Part shown: positions 35,516 through 48,237 of the stretch, in pieces
Layout: the number at the start of each line of letters is the position of its first letter
Numbering within the stretch: position 1 is the stretch's first letter
Assembly: GCA_963921825.1 (NCBI GenBank)
Contig: OY997590.1
Coordinates: 57,340,012-57,404,011, forward strand
Direction: 5' to 3'
DNA from: Erodium maritimum
Lineage: Eukaryota; Streptophyta; Magnoliopsida; Geraniales; Geraniaceae
DNA length: 64,000 nt
Notes under the pieces: generated by a model
The model's input: only the letters and a program-made list of their open reading frames with translations
What the model was told of the DNA's origin: nothing
Databases searched by the model: none
Program-made: the position numbers and the translations under genes

Positions 35516-35711
35516 CTTTCTTTGTAATTGACTGTTGATCCTCGTTCTTCGTCGGTTTTTTCGTTTTTTTTAGGAAGATTCTCTTACTGTTTTAGTAGAG
35601 TCTCTTTTGCAGGTATTTGGGATAGCTTTTTTGCGGTCCTCAGGCTTTGTAATTATCCTTATTTCAAAGTCTATCAATAAAATCATCATTTATCAAAAAA
35701 AAAAACACGAG
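35516..35711 (+). other. LINE-type 3' UTR and A tail
   Basis: ATCAATAAAATCATCATTTATC is followed by 11 A bases near 35695-35706. The form TATCAAAAAAA at the end of an AT-rich stretch is the usual plant LINE terminus. No target duplication was located. Confidence 0.6.
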
Positions 35712-36199
35712 TGCAACAACTATAGGCGTAAAACCCAGAAGTTAGAGGAGTTCATAAATCTCTCTACACCTAGATTAGAAATAACTAGGCGGTCAGATTA
35801 TATTAGGGTCCTAATTCGATCGAGAGATTTTAGGACCAGTTGATAGAACTTTTGTTGCCTTCAAACTTACCTTATTTGTACATGTAAACACAAATCCCTG
35901 CGAATTAATTGTCATATTGTGACCCCGTTAAGTCTTAGATCACCTTTTCCCCTAAATTTCACAAACACTTGAAATTTGTTCTCACTTTACTTTAATTGCT
36001 TTTTCAACTGTTATTTAAATTTTCAAAACCAAAACCAACTATTTTTAAGAAACAGATTAATAACGGATTTTAAATCGAGTGACTGTTTTACTGCTCCCTT
36101 GGGTACGATAACCAGACTTGAACCGATTTACTACTTGACGACCGATGCGCTTGCCGCGCCCTTATTGTAGGTTAATTCTTAGGGCGTCAGGCCCGTCAA
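35712..36199. other. Intergenic, nothing recognised
   Basis: AT-rich sequence with one short open frame (35976-36170) that has no domain. Confidence 0.3.
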
Positions 36200-37290
36200 T
36201 AGTTCACCATGATGAGCAAGCTTTGGACCTCGAAGCCTCCCTAAAAGGAGGGATTACTCCAAATCATCACCAACACTTGGGGGAAATCCGTGGAGGGCTT
36301 GGTTATCAAGGATAATGGTCCCGGAGTATTCAGGTTCTACTTCGAATCGGAGGAGGCATGTGCTTGGGTCTAGGGTAACAAACCATGGTGCTTCGACGGG
36401 CGACCGATCTGCTAGGAGACTAGGATCTGATGGCTAGCGAGCCCCCTACTCTGGACCAACTTCACTATGGGTCCACGCCCATGATCTCCCTCCATTAATA
36501 CGAACCCGAGCAACGGGGGAGACTATTGGCTCAGCTCTTAGGCTTTTTGTCGATGTCTCGTGTGACCAATGTGGCCTTTATTGGGGGGAACGGTGAAAGT
36601 GAGGTTCTGGCACCTCGTGGAGCGTTCAATGCGCCGCCAATTGCTGCTACGTTTTAAGGAGTTTCTCGAACCAGTTTGTGTCTCGCTCACCTATACAAAG
36701 CTCCTGGCGTTTTGTTTTAACTATGGTCTGATCGGCCATGTAGTACGTAAGTGTGACCGAAAATTGGCTGGTACCCCAACATTTAATTCGTCTTTGTTGG
36801 AGTTCTAGAAGGATTGGAGCGCCAAGCATTATGCAACTGATTGGGGATGTCAAGTGTCTTTGAGTACACCGTCCAGGACGAGTGTTATATGCTTGAGTAT
36901 TGTACCTAAGGGCACCTTGTCTCAGGGAAGGGTCCCAGTTGTATCCTTGAGTACTATACCTAATGGTACAAGTCCTCGGGGCCACATCTAGGTCCGGAAA
37001 GTTGATCTCGGCCAGAAGAATTTGGTGGCCGGCCAGCTCTCTAGTACCCAAGAAACCGAAGCTTCAGGCCTGCCTGGGCATAGATATAGAACTGGAGCTG
37101 GAGCGGGAGCGGGAACATGAGTTGGGGGAGTGAAGAGAGGGTCTGTTAGGGAAACTCGAGAATCAAGTGAGGGATGAAAAGAAGCCCCGCCAGGAGGAAT
37201 GAAAGGAATTTAATGCCTTAGAGACTGGCCCTTTGAGGGGTCCCTGGTAAGAGCTCTGCCTCCCTCTAAAATTGATAAATGCAGGTTCGG
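36200..37290 (+). pseudogene. LINE ORF1 remnant (DUF4283 and zinc knuckle), ORF1-only family
   Basis: DUF4283 is readable at about 36300-36420 (VFRFYFESEEACAW then GNKPWCFDGRP). A zinc knuckle is at about 36685-36765 (YTKLLAFCFNYGLIGHVVRKC), in which the second cysteine is Tyr. The C-terminus KKPRQEE and stop at about 37175-37200 matches the 48.8 kb copy and the 25.8 kb fragment, and GACTGGCCCT...GAGGGGTCCC follows as in those copies. Several stops and frame changes show decay. No ORF2 follows before the sequence changes at about 37.5 kb. Confidence 0.7.
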
Positions 37291-37519
37291 TCGCACTCTA
37301 CGGAGTATGCAGCGTTTAGACAATACCTTGACAAATATTCGTCAGTTTGGTCATAGTTTACATTTAGCTTGCCTATATGGCTTTTCCAACACCGTTTGTA
37401 ACAGTTCTTTTGTCTCATGGTTATTTGTGAAAAGACCTTCTAGGGCTCTATACAGTGTAATGACTCTTTTTCTAGTTAAACGAAATACATGTATCTTTTA
37501 GTAAAAGAATTCTTATATA

Positions 37520-38050
37520 CGAGGTTTTTTATCATAAAAAAATAAATGTATTAACCCATAAATTACAAACGGAAGTAATCCTAAAGAACGCGACTTAAAG
37601 TAAAGAGTAAAAAGGAGAAAAAACTACAAATAAAACTCAAGTAACCCTGATGGAACGAGAAACCTCGTTACCATAATGAGGACTCAAATCCGTTTCAATC
37701 TTCCTTAAGCCCTTCTCAGCCGATCCTTTGTAGCGGACCCATAATCGCTCAAAAAACATTGTCACAGTATTCGTAATATTCTCTCAATACGCCCATCGAC
37801 CAAAGAAAAAAAGAAATATTAATAAGCATTCGGTTGAGGAATAACATCGCCAAAGTCAACCTGGAGCGGAGGAGGGGACCTATCCAGAATAGGGACTAAC
37901 GCCTCATCTAGCTCATTGTAAAGCTTGGTGATAGACATCGAGTTCATCTCAACGAAATCTGAATTTGTAGGATCTGAAGCCATATATGCCCATATGTGCA
38001 ACTTGCTTCTAAACGAACCTACAGACCTAGCAATTCATTCTACCATTTTA
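37520..38050 (-). other. Possible minus-strand retroposon fragment
   Basis: The minus-strand 3' end at about 37555-37520 reads ATTTTTTTATGATAAAAAACC, similar to LINE termini. A 60-codon minus-strand frame (38001-37819) encodes an acidic peptide with VEMNSMSITKLYNELDEAL and no recognised domain. It could also be part of an unrecognised gene. Confidence 0.3.
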
Positions 38051-38266
38051 GTCAAGGGAAATTTATAAATACAAAATTTTCATAAAACCTGTAAAGGCAA
38101 GAAAGGCGGGATTTTTGCGTACCTTAGTTAACGTGTTTATGTACACGATTGTTCAAGAAACATAGATACTTCGATAATGTATTGGCCGATCTCTTCAAAA
38201 CTAGTGATAATGATTGTATTCAAGCAAGGCAAGAAACTAGACTGTTACTATCTAATATCTACAACG

Positions 38267-38374
38267 TCTGATCATAGATATCATGTGGGACGTGATATTG
38301 GACGACCCGACATGAATATGTGCCATAGATCAAGTCATGAACATATTCATTGTCGTAGCTTGTCATGTATCCTT
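38267..38374 (+). repeat. Copia LTR fragment
   Basis: 108 bases match 39690-39797 of the copia 5' LTR almost exactly. The fragment ends abruptly at the start of LTR A (TGTCACGCCCC at 38375). It is the oldest visible layer of a stack of insertions. Confidence 0.85.
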
Positions 38375-39415
38375 TGTCACGCCCCAAATCCGGTTTTGAC
38401 CGGACTCGAGACGTGAACTAAAATAATAAATAATAAAAGCAACTTTAAAACCAAAAAGAGTCTCCAATAATAGTTTAAAATATCAAAGTAACAACACGAG
38501 TCAACAGCTCGGCAAAACCAAATGATAAATAAGTTTAGTGACAAAAAAACAGTGTGTCTCTAGACCATACTAGCCTAAAACCCTCGCTAGATCCCAAGCT
38601 CCGAGAATCCCGCTAGGCCAAATCCCGCTCAAGACATGTAGAACAATAAAGTAAAGGGGTGAGCTTTCGCTCAATAGGAAAAAGTAGTTAAAGTGATGAG
38701 TATCCACTCACCACCACGAGTAACCGTCCAATTAGGGCATACTAGTAAGGCACAACACTAATGACATCCACGGAAGTTACTCAATCACTAACCACCCTCA
38801 CATGACAATAACCACACTTAATCACACGTCTCGTACAGCAGTCCCCGAACTCCGCCGGCTGTCCACAGCTCGACTCAACCATATCGTACCGGATCACACA
38901 TCATCGGCCTAGATATCTTCCCGGAACCACATCGGGGCACAATCACAATACATCATACCAGATCACACATCATCGGCCTAGATGTCTTCCCGGAACCGCA
39001 TCAGGGCACAATCACAATACATCATACCGGTTCACACCGTATCAGCCTAGATATCCTACACCAGCATACCCCCTCGATGTAAGTATCGTACCAGAACCAC
39101 TCCCCGGGGTACTGCGCACATGGGACCACACCGTCGGCCTAGATACCACCCTACAACGGCATATCGCCTCGGTGTAGGTATCATACCGAAATACACCTCA
39201 TCTTGGAACATTCATCAAGAGAGTCTCACGCATCACAATGCCATAATTCAACACGGCATACCAACTGAGACAACTTACCATAACACATCACATCGGTCTA
39301 TCAATCACCCGATCATATCACAAACATTGGTTCACATCATATCAAGCATGTCACACTTGCCAAAACACAACAACACTTGCCTAATCCGGGTGGCCCACGG
39401 GCCCGGTACCCGACC
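38375..39415 (-). repeat. Truncated family A gypsy LTR
   Basis: On the minus strand it ends ...CCGGATTTGGGGCGTGACA at 38375, as in LTR A. The first 330 bases match 29550-29669 plus 32931-33134 of the solo LTR, which confirms that LTR B at 29670 is a true insertion. The outer 1.5 kb of the LTR is absent where the copia element begins at 39416. Confidence 0.85.
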
Positions 39416-41097
39416 TGTTATTCTTAATGCCCGTAGTTCAATCCTAAATGTCTAAATGTATATATCATCGTTAGGAATAAAATTAAAGCGGCTTTATATT
39501 ACTTATGTGTTGGAGTAATATATCGATGTGTGCTCTGATCTATGCCCACCATGAGAATAGAACCATAGATCGAGATAGATCACACTCGATGGGTCCCTAG
39601 TCAACAAAGCTTCACTAGAAGCGACTAGTGTGAAAGATGGCTCTTTATGGCTTACGTTTTGTTAGTCATTGGAATGGGATTCCGGAGTCTGATCATAGAT
39701 ATCATGTGGGACATGATATTGGACGACCCGACATGAATATGTGCCATAGATCAAGTCATGAACATATTCATTGTCGTAGCTTGTCATGTATCCTTAGACC
39801 AAGGAGTCTTTGTGATCGCTATGTAGTCAACAACTGAGTTTGACCTGAGCCTAACATTGTCCGTAACAGGGCTTCCATAACAGCCAGGATTGGCTTGGGG
39901 ACGGGCTACATGAGTGACACGAAAGACGGCTAAGGGATTTATCCCTCATACTGAGGTATGAGAAAGATATCGATTCTCGGCCGCTTGATCGAGAGTGATT
40001 GAAAGAATAGCATGGCCATGCACATGATACTGGGTATCATATATTCAGTCATCTCACATATCAAGGAACAGTGATTGAGAATAATAAGGATGACGGCTCT
40101 ATGCCTTATCTCAATCAGGATATCAGAGATAAAAGGATAATGACAGGAACGACGGAAAGGTTATAATCGATAGGGTCGATTCGTTATGCAGTGTCAGACA
40201 ATACTAAAGTCTCGTTAGGTGCCACTTAAATTGGATCAAGCAAAATGGAATTTTATGTTGATCTATTGACATGTATAAACCTAAGGGTCACACCGGAGGA
40301 TGAAACTCATTGACACATTTGTGGAGGATGGCCAAAAGGGAGTTGTCTCGGGACATGACCAAAATTGGGTTTTGGGTCATGTGCCCGTAAGTGAATAGGA
40401 CTTTACGGATCGAGACAAGGCTTGGAGTCTTGTGATTGATCGCGTCGGATAATGTTGGACATTTCCGGTATGGAAGGCTTGGAAGCGATGACCGAATCAC
40501 GGGACCTCGGTGGAAATGGCCACAGGCCATGTTCCAAGAGGCCCATGAAAGGCCTATGCAACCAAGGCTCATGGAACTAATTAATCAACTCTTGATTAAT
40601 TAGTACTAAGTAAGCAAGACAAGGATTAAGGTGTTGGTGATTCACCACCTAACTTGTCTTGCCATACTTTGTCCTATTTACACCTTACTTGTCACCATGC
40701 TTGTCTCATGCCTTGATTTGGACAAGTATGAGTTTTGTTATGTTTAAGTCATCTTTTTTCAACATAACAAACACAAGACAAGAATAGGAAACACAACTTC
40801 TCCCTCCTCTCCTTGGCAATTTCGGGTTTGGCTAGTTTCCACCTCCATTTTTTTGTTCTTGAGTCCTCAAAGAGAAGAACTACGTGGCTTTGATTCCTAT
40901 GTGGATACGTAGGCATCTTGGAGACTCAAGCCAATCATTCGTTACCCGGTTTTCTTGTTTTGGTAAGAACTAGTGCTGAATTTTTTTCTTGTGAATCCAT
41001 TCTTTGTTAGTTGTTTCATGGTTTTAATCGTATCTTGGTTTTTATTGATTTTCCGCTGCGAGTTGGTTCATCTCCAACCCTACCTCGAGACCCAACA
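39416..41097 (+). repeat. Copia 5' LTR
   Basis: 1682 bp, starting TGTTATTCTTAATGCCC and ending CGAGACCCAACA. Homologous to the 3' LTR and to the solo LTR at 6470-8154. The frame at 39637-39837 is LTR sequence and not a gene. Confidence 0.93.
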
Positions 41098-41098
41098 G

Positions 41099-41110
41099 TG
41101 GTATCAGAGC
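41099..41110 (+). other. Copia primer-binding site
   Basis: TGGTATCAGAGC starts one base after the LTR and is complementary to the 3' end of initiator tRNA-Met, the usual copia and gypsy primer. Confidence 0.9.
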
Positions 41111-42606
41111 CGTGCTACTTTCGGGATTCATAAGACGGTGTTCAAAGTTTCATTTTTGGCATGTTGTTTTGCTAAATTGTTTGATAACATGTTTTAAATT
41201 ATTGTTTATGGATTTAATGCATGTAAAATAAATTTTTGAAAATTATTTCAAGTCTGGAAATTTTGAAAAAAATTTGATTTTTTGGGTCTCGGGAGCGGGA
41301 CTCTCGGGGAGCCGAAACCGGGACCTAACGGGGCTCCGTTGGACGGAGCTAGGACAAGCATGAACATTGGATGGTTGATATGCCAAGGCTAAACCATTTT
41401 GTTAGTTATGACGAGTTTGGAACCGGCATGACGAACTCGAAGATCAAATGTTCAAAAGTTTCATTTTTGAACGGTTTCGATAAACCGAGCATAAATTTTT
41501 TTCGAAACTTGGCTACTAAATAAAACCGGAAAATCACATGATGTTTGATAACACGATGTGTGATGTGATGTTGGCTTCGTGCACACTATAGCCCCGAGCT
41601 CGTTTTAATTATTTATCGTTTTCACGGCCTACGAGTCGTTAGAGTTAGCGTGTAATTATTCTTTTAAGGTGTGGTCGTCGAACCACTTATTTGTAGTATT
41701 TATTTATTCCCGACCAGCAAGTCGTGTATTCAACTGTAATATTTTGCTCAAGACGAAGAAAGGGCGAAAAGGTCATTTGGTGGCTTTTCGGGTGTTGGCA
41801 TCGACTTGGAGTCGATGGAGCTCAAGAACCTAGTGGGAGTTAGTTTAGGGGGCTATTATGTGCACATTTATCGCTTTATGCTTGATTTAGTTTATGCATG
41901 ATTAATTCTATGTGTTTTAGATTTGCATGCTTAACTTTATTTACCGAGCATATCACCTCACATGCAAAGATAAAATTGGAATTTTAATTCTTGTGTGTGA
42001 GCCCTTATAATCATCATTACATTGGATGTAGTTGACGGGTTCGAAGGAAGAATTACATTGGATGTAATTGGAGGCATCATTACATTTGGAATGTATTTGA
42101 TGTGCTCATCGCATCTAGGATGTGCCAAAAGTTTTAAACACAACCGGACAAGTAAAAACGGGTCATGTTCGATACCTCCCAATTATCATCACCTTACTAC
42201 CTCCCCGTCCTATGGGTGTCGTGCGCCTTAGCGGAGCATCCATCGGAAAGTGGGGCAGTAAGTTTGGACGACATATGTGGGTGTCGCGCGCCTTAGCGCA
42301 GCACCTACATAGTGGCAGGTCATAGTTGAAAATTGGTGGACCCGACTACGATTCTCAGCTAGGGTATTAGATAGGGTAAGCCGTGTACTTAAGTACATAC
42401 CCTAGCCAAGAGTCACATTGGATGTGATTGGACGGGGTCCTACCTACATAGCTCAATTGAGTGGTGAGCCTTCGTTCAGCTTGATCGAGCGAATCAAGGA
42501 TCTTGGTTTTAGATTCTAAAGGTATAGAATCGATTGTTGGTGTTAAAGCTTGATCTTCATAAAATTTATTCAGTTTACTGATTGAATTTTATATGTTGTA
42601 GATCAA
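41111..42606 (+). other. Copia leader
   Basis: 1.5 kb with no coding sequence. It has repeated words such as ACATTGGATGTA(A/G)TTG (42020-42070, 42413-42432) and GTGTCG(T/C)GCGCCTTAGCG (42208, 42272). Confidence 0.6.
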
Positions 42607-45600
42607 ATGGAAAATTCAGCGAACATTAATAGTTTGTCATTAAAACCCATTCTTGACAAGGTCAAGCTAAATGGGACAAACTATTTGGACTGGTACAGAA
42701 TTTTGAGGATAGTCCTCAAGTCTGAACGCAAAGAATATGTCCTTGACAAGGCTGTCTCTAAGACCATAGCAGAGTTACATGAAATGTCATTAACTGCTGA
42801 GAAGAATATATTAGGGATCTGGGATCCAAGGATATTCTGATGGTCAACAATGGAATTGGAAGTGGCAAGGGCGGGGCCCATGCGCACTTGGCAGGAAGAT
42901 GAGACACCTGAGAATGTCTGCTTCTACTGCCAACAGCCTGGTCATTGGAACTGGGATTACAGGAAGTTCACGGTTGATCTGAAGAAGGGTAGTGGGACTG
43001 CGCCTTCATCAAATAGCCTGGATGATCTGAAGAAGTGCAGTAGGACTGCGCCTTCATCAGGAAACCTGGATGATCTAAGGAAGGGCCGTGGGACCGTGCC
43101 TTCATCCGATATTAACTCTATAGAGCTACATCTCTCTACTTCCAAAGATTCATGGGTATTAGATACCAGGACTGAATCTCACACATGCACTAATATATGG
43201 TGGCTGAAAGTAGGAGAGGTTTGGAAAGCACGAAGTGGACCTCAGAGTTGTGGCAACTGCTGTAGGATCCATGAGTCTTGCTTTGCCAAGTGGCCTTGTC
43301 TTAGTATTGTATAATGCATATTGCATACCTACTTTTAATAGGAATATTATATATGTATCCGTGTTTGACAAGGAAGGATATAATGTTAATATTGGAAATG
43401 GAGTTTTCAATGTTTTATGCAATGATATGTTTTATACAAGTACTGACTTGGTTGGAGGATTGTACATATTAGATACGGGTAACAATGCCTCAAGTTCTAT
43501 ATATTACGTTAATACCAAGAGGTCTAAATCCAACGATTTAAACCTAACTCTGTTATGGCTCTGTCATTTGGGCCACATAAACAAGAAGCGCCTATCAGCA
43601 CTTCAGAAGTGCGGGCTTTCAGGTTCATTCGAATTCCATTCGATCGATAGGTGCAAAGTTTGTTTGATGGGTAAAATGACTAAAGTGCCCTTTATCGATC
43701 GCGATGAAAGGGCGGGTGAATTATTGGGGCTGATACACTCGAATGTGTGTAGACCAATAAGTTCAGTTGCCAGGAGGGGTTTTAGCTACTTTATCACATT
43801 TACTGATGATTACAGTAAATATGGTTATGTCTATTCGGTGAGACATAAGTCTGAAGCTTTTGATAAATTCAAAGAGTTTAAGACTAAAGTAGAAAACCAA
43901 CTCGACAAAGGTATTAAGGCACTTCGATTGGATCGAGGTGGAAAATACTTGACCACAGAGTTATTAGATCATCTAAAAGAGAATGAGATCCTTTTGGAAT
44001 AGACTCCTCCTGGGACACTGTAGTTGAAAGGTGTAGCCAAATGGAGATATCGGAGATTGTTAGACAATGGTCTGTTCCATGATTAGTTGGACTGATCTCC
44101 CAATCTCTTTCAGGGATTATTCTCTAGATACGACCGCATTCATAGTGAATCGGGCTTCGACGAAGGGTGTGGAAGGGACACCATTTTAAAAATGGTACGG
44201 GATGATGCCCGCTTTGTCCTTCCTAAAGATTTGTGGTTGTGAGGATTATGTGAAACATTTGGTTTCGACTAAGCTCGAACCAAGATCTGAGATATGCACC
44301 TTCGTGTGGTATCTCAAAGCAACAAGGGGATACTGCTTCTACAATCCCAGTGAGAACATGATTTTCGTCGTTTGGGGTGGGGTCTTTATGGAAAAGGAGT
44401 TTTTTTTCCAAAGACGTCATTGGAAGGACTGTGCATCTCGAAGAAATTCAGGATGGTACAGATCTGTCTAAACCAATTGACAACCCAGTAGAAAGGAGCC
44501 AGAGATTGTCGTAGAGTAAGAACACATTCCTATTACAATTCCGGAAGGTCCAAGGCGATTTGAAAGGATCAATCTTCCACCTCCAAGATATGGTATCCGG
44601 AGGTGAGAATGAAGTCATGGTGGATCACGATGATCCAACCACCTTTCAGGAAGTCGTGGATGGGCCCGACTCCGAGTTATGGCTTGGAGCCATGAGGGAG
44701 GAAATGCAATCCATGTCGGAAAACCGAGTCTGGGAACCGGTTGATCCCATCAATCCTGTGAGGACCATCAGATGCAAATGGATCTTCAAGGTCAAGATGG
44801 ACATGGACAACAACCCTCTGACCTACAAAGCTCAACTGGTGGCGAAAGGTTATAGGCAGATCCAATGGATTGACTATGAGGAAACCTTCTCCCTAGTGGC
44901 TATGGTAAAAATCGATCCAAATTCTTCTTGACATAACTGCGTATCATAATTACGAGATATGGCAAGTGGATGTCAAAACCGCTTTCCTAAATGGAAATTT
45001 GACTGAGTGCGTTTGTATGTCTCGGCCTAAAGGTTTTGACGATCCGAAGAATAAGGGAAAGATTTATAAGTTGTTGAAATCCATTTATAGATTGAAACGA
45101 ACTTATCGTAGTTGGATCCTTCGTTTTGATGAATCTGTAATTGGATTTGGCTCAATCAAGAACGAGGATGAATCTTGCGTTATAAGAAGGCTAGTGGGAG
45201 CAAGATTACCTTTCTGATTCTCATTGAAAACGACATCCCAACCTTGCACGAGACTAAAGCTTGGTTGAGGAAGTGTTTCTCAATAAAGGACTTAGGCGAT
45301 GCTTCTTATATCTTAAGGATTAAGATATGTAGAGATCGCACCAAGAGGGTCTTGGATTTAAGTCAAGGAACCTATGTGAACAAGGCATTGAGTAGGTTCT
45401 TAATGCTCGATTCAAAGAAAGGGACTCTTACCCACTAGTCATGACATTCATCTCAGCAAGACTCAATGTCCTAAGACACCTGATGAGCTGAAAAGGATGA
45501 TGAGAATCCTATGCGCCTGGGGGCAGGATCGATCATATATGCCACGCCATATATGAGACCCGATGTCTCGTAAGCCTTATGTTGTACCAGTAGACATCAG

Positions 45601-46060
45601 TCTAACCCGGGGGAAAGATGATGTTGAACTAGTCGTCGAAGGATGAGTAGGCGCTAGTTTTCCAAGACAAATCCAGATGACTTTAGAAGTCAGTCGAGAT
45701 ATGTGTTTATGCTGAATGGCAGAGCTTTAGCTGGAAGAGCGTAAAGCAAGATACCATTCCGAATCTACGATAGAGGCCAAGTACATGGATGCTGCAGAGG
45801 CAGCTAAGGAGGCTATGTGGATTTGGAAATTCACGGTAGGGTTGGGTGTAATTAAAAACCCATCCAGCGCGATGAATCCATTTTGCGACAACACAAGGGC
45901 CATTGCGCAAGCTAAAAGCCCAGATCGCATAACAAATCCAAACATGTACTACGGCGTATCCACCTAATCAGAGAAATACTGAACTGAGGTGAAGTGGAGA
46001 TAACCTATATTGCAACAGATGATAACATAGCCAACCCTTTGACTAAGGCAGTGTTGCTGC
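42607..46060 (+). pseudogene. Copia gag-pol remnants
   Basis: Pieces in order are gag (42607-42837, LNGTNYLDWYR), a zinc knuckle CFYCQQPGHWNWDY (about 42920) with its last Cys changed to Tyr, and a protease site DSWVLDTRT where Arg replaces the catalytic-loop Gly. Next come integrase pieces (43540-44000): HLGHIN...CKVCLMGK, then LIHSNVCRPI where Asn replaces the first catalytic Asp. RT follows (44560-45438): CKWIFKVK, WQVDVKTAFLNG, then a gap where the YVDD box should be, resuming at ENDIPTLHETK. RNase H words are near 45780-45960. Stops, frame changes and losses at three catalytic sites make the element dead. Confidence 0.88.
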
Positions 46061-46117
46061 CTAAACATGTTATACATGTAAAGTCGATGGGGACATATTG
46101 GAGTTTAGATTGGAACT

Positions 46118-46133
46118 AGGGAAAGTGGGAGAT
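46118..46133 (+). other. Copia polypurine tract
   Basis: AGGGAAAGTGGGAGAT lies immediately before the 3' LTR at 46134, in the position where plus-strand DNA synthesis is primed. Confidence 0.85.
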
Positions 46134-47812
46134 TGTTAGTCTTAGTGCCCGTAGTTCAATCCTAAATGTCCAAATGTATATATCATCGTTAGCAATAAAA
46201 TTAAAGCGACTTTATATTACTTATGTGTTGGAGTAATATATCGATGTGTGCTCTGATCTATGCCTACCAAGCGAATAGAACCACAGATCGAGATAGATCA
46301 TACTCGATGGGTCCCTAGTCAACAAAGCTTCACTAGAAGCGACTAGTATGAACGAAGGCTCTTTATGGCTTACCTTCTGTTAGTCATTGGAATGGGATTC
46401 CGGAGTCTGATCATAGATATCATGTGGGACATGATATTGGACGACCCGACATGAATATGTGTCATAGATCAAGTCATGAACATATTCATTGTCGTAGCTT
46501 GTCATGTATCCTTAGACCAAGGAGTCTTTGTGATCGCTATGTAGTCAACAACTGAGTTTGACCTGAGCTTAACGTTGTCCGTAACTGGGCTTCCATAACG
46601 GCCAGGATTGGCTTGGGGACGGGCTACATGAGTGACACGAAAGACGACTAAGGGATTTATCCCTCATACTGAGGTATGAGAAAGATATCGGTTCTCGGCC
46701 GCTTGATCGAGAGTGACTGAAAGAATAGCATGGCCATGCACATGATATTGGGTATCATACATTCAGTCATCTCACATATCAAGGAACATTGATTGAGAAT
46801 AATAAGGATGACGACTCTATGCCTTATCTCAATCAGGATATAGGAGATAAAAGGATAATGACAGGGACGACGGAAATGTTAGAATCGACATGGTCGATTC
46901 GTTATGCAGTGTCAGGCAATACTAAAGTCTCGTTAGTTGGCACTTAAATAGGATCAAATAAAATGAGATTTTACGTTGATCTATTGAAATGCATAAACCT
47001 AAGGGTCACACCGGAGGATGAAACTCATTGACACATTTATGGAGAATGGCCAAAAGGGAGTTGTCTCGGGACATGACCAAGACTGGGTTTTGGGTCGTGT
47101 GCCCGTAAGTGAATAGGACTTTACGGATCGAGACAAGGCTTGGAGTCTTGTGATTGATCGCGTCGGATAATGTTGGACATTTCCGGTATGCAAGGCTTGG
47201 AGGCGATGAGCAAATCACGGGACCTCGTTGGAAATGGCCACGGGCCATGTTCCAAGAGGCCCATGCAACCAAGGCCCATGCAACCAATTAATCAAGTCTT
47301 GGTTAATTAGTACTAAGTAAGCTAGACAAGGATTAAGGTGGTTGTGATTCACCACATAACTCAATCTTGTCTTGCCATACTTTGTCCTATTTACACCTTA
47401 CTTTTCACCATGCTTGTCTCATGCCTTTAGTTGGACAAGTATGGGGTTTGTTATGTTTAAGTCATCTTTTTTAAACATAACAAACACAAGTCACAAATGG
47501 GAATCAACTTTTTTTTTTCTCCCTCCTCCTACTATTTCAGGTTTGACTAGTTTCCACCTACATTTTTGTGTTCTTGAGTCATCAAAGAGAAGAACTACGT
47601 GGCTTTAATTCCCATGTAGATACGTAGGCGTCTTGGAGACTCAAGCCAATCATTCATTAACTGGTGTTCTTGTTTTGGTAAGAAATAGTGCTGAATTTTT
47701 TTCTTGTGAATCCATTCTTTTATAGTTGTTTCATGGTTTTAATCGTCTCTTGATTTTCCTTGATTTTCCGATGCGAGTTGGTTCATCTCCAACCCTACCT
47801 CGAGACCCAACA
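46134..47812 (+). repeat. Copia 3' LTR
   Basis: 1679 bp, TGTTAGTCTTAGTGCCC...CGAGACCCAACA. Confidence 0.93.
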
Positions 47813-48237
47813 ATGAGGTGCTACAAAAAATGCATTTTAGGGTAGTGAGGTGCCACAAAAAATAGTTAGGGTAGTGAGATGAAAAAACTCACACAGTTAA
47901 GGTAGTGAGATTAAAATATCTCTATTATAACATATTGTTAGTATGAACTTTTAGGTTTGTGAAAGTTCATTTCATAGACTACATATAAATTGTATATTTT
48001 AGAACTTAAAATGGTTTTTATATATGTACAGACATTTATCAATATCAAAGTTTTGAATATAATTTATATATTATAATGTATGCATGCATTATATATTAAT
48101 AACAATTCAAAAATAATAAAAATCTGTTTAGGTCGGACTATTCTCTGTTATTTAAGAGTCTTCATTTTTTTTTATTAACGTCTAACGTTTTTTTACAACT
48201 TTTATTGTATTCTATTTTATTTTATTTTTAAGTATTT
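47813..48237. other. AT-rich intergenic stretch
   Basis: Three short degenerate repeats of GGTAGTGAG(G/A)TG-type words occur at 47840-47910. Nothing else was recognised. Confidence 0.4.

Larger units (their letters stand above)
39416..47812 (+). mobile_element. Full-length Ty1/copia element, non-functional
   Basis: Order is 5' LTR 39416-41097, primer-binding site, leader with gag-pol remnants, polypurine tract and 3' LTR 46134-47812. The LTRs run TGTTA...CCCAACA. Immediate flanks are CGACC (39411-39415) and ATGAG (47813-47817), so no target duplication remains. Many differences between the two LTRs by eye, plus broken coding sequence, indicate an old insertion. Confidence 0.93.

Noticed and set aside
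41099..41110. tRNA-like match
   Set aside because: This and 13561-13573 and 62280-62291 are retrotransposon primer-binding sites. No complete tRNA cloverleaf was found in the window.
7000..47287. Recurring 93-94-codon frames (7000-7284, 40572-40288, 47287-47006)
   Set aside because: These are the same segment of three copia LTR copies; the frame is not a gene.
39411..47817. Target duplication for the copia element
   Set aside because: The five bases on each side (CGACC and ATGAG) do not match, nor do shifts of one or two bases.
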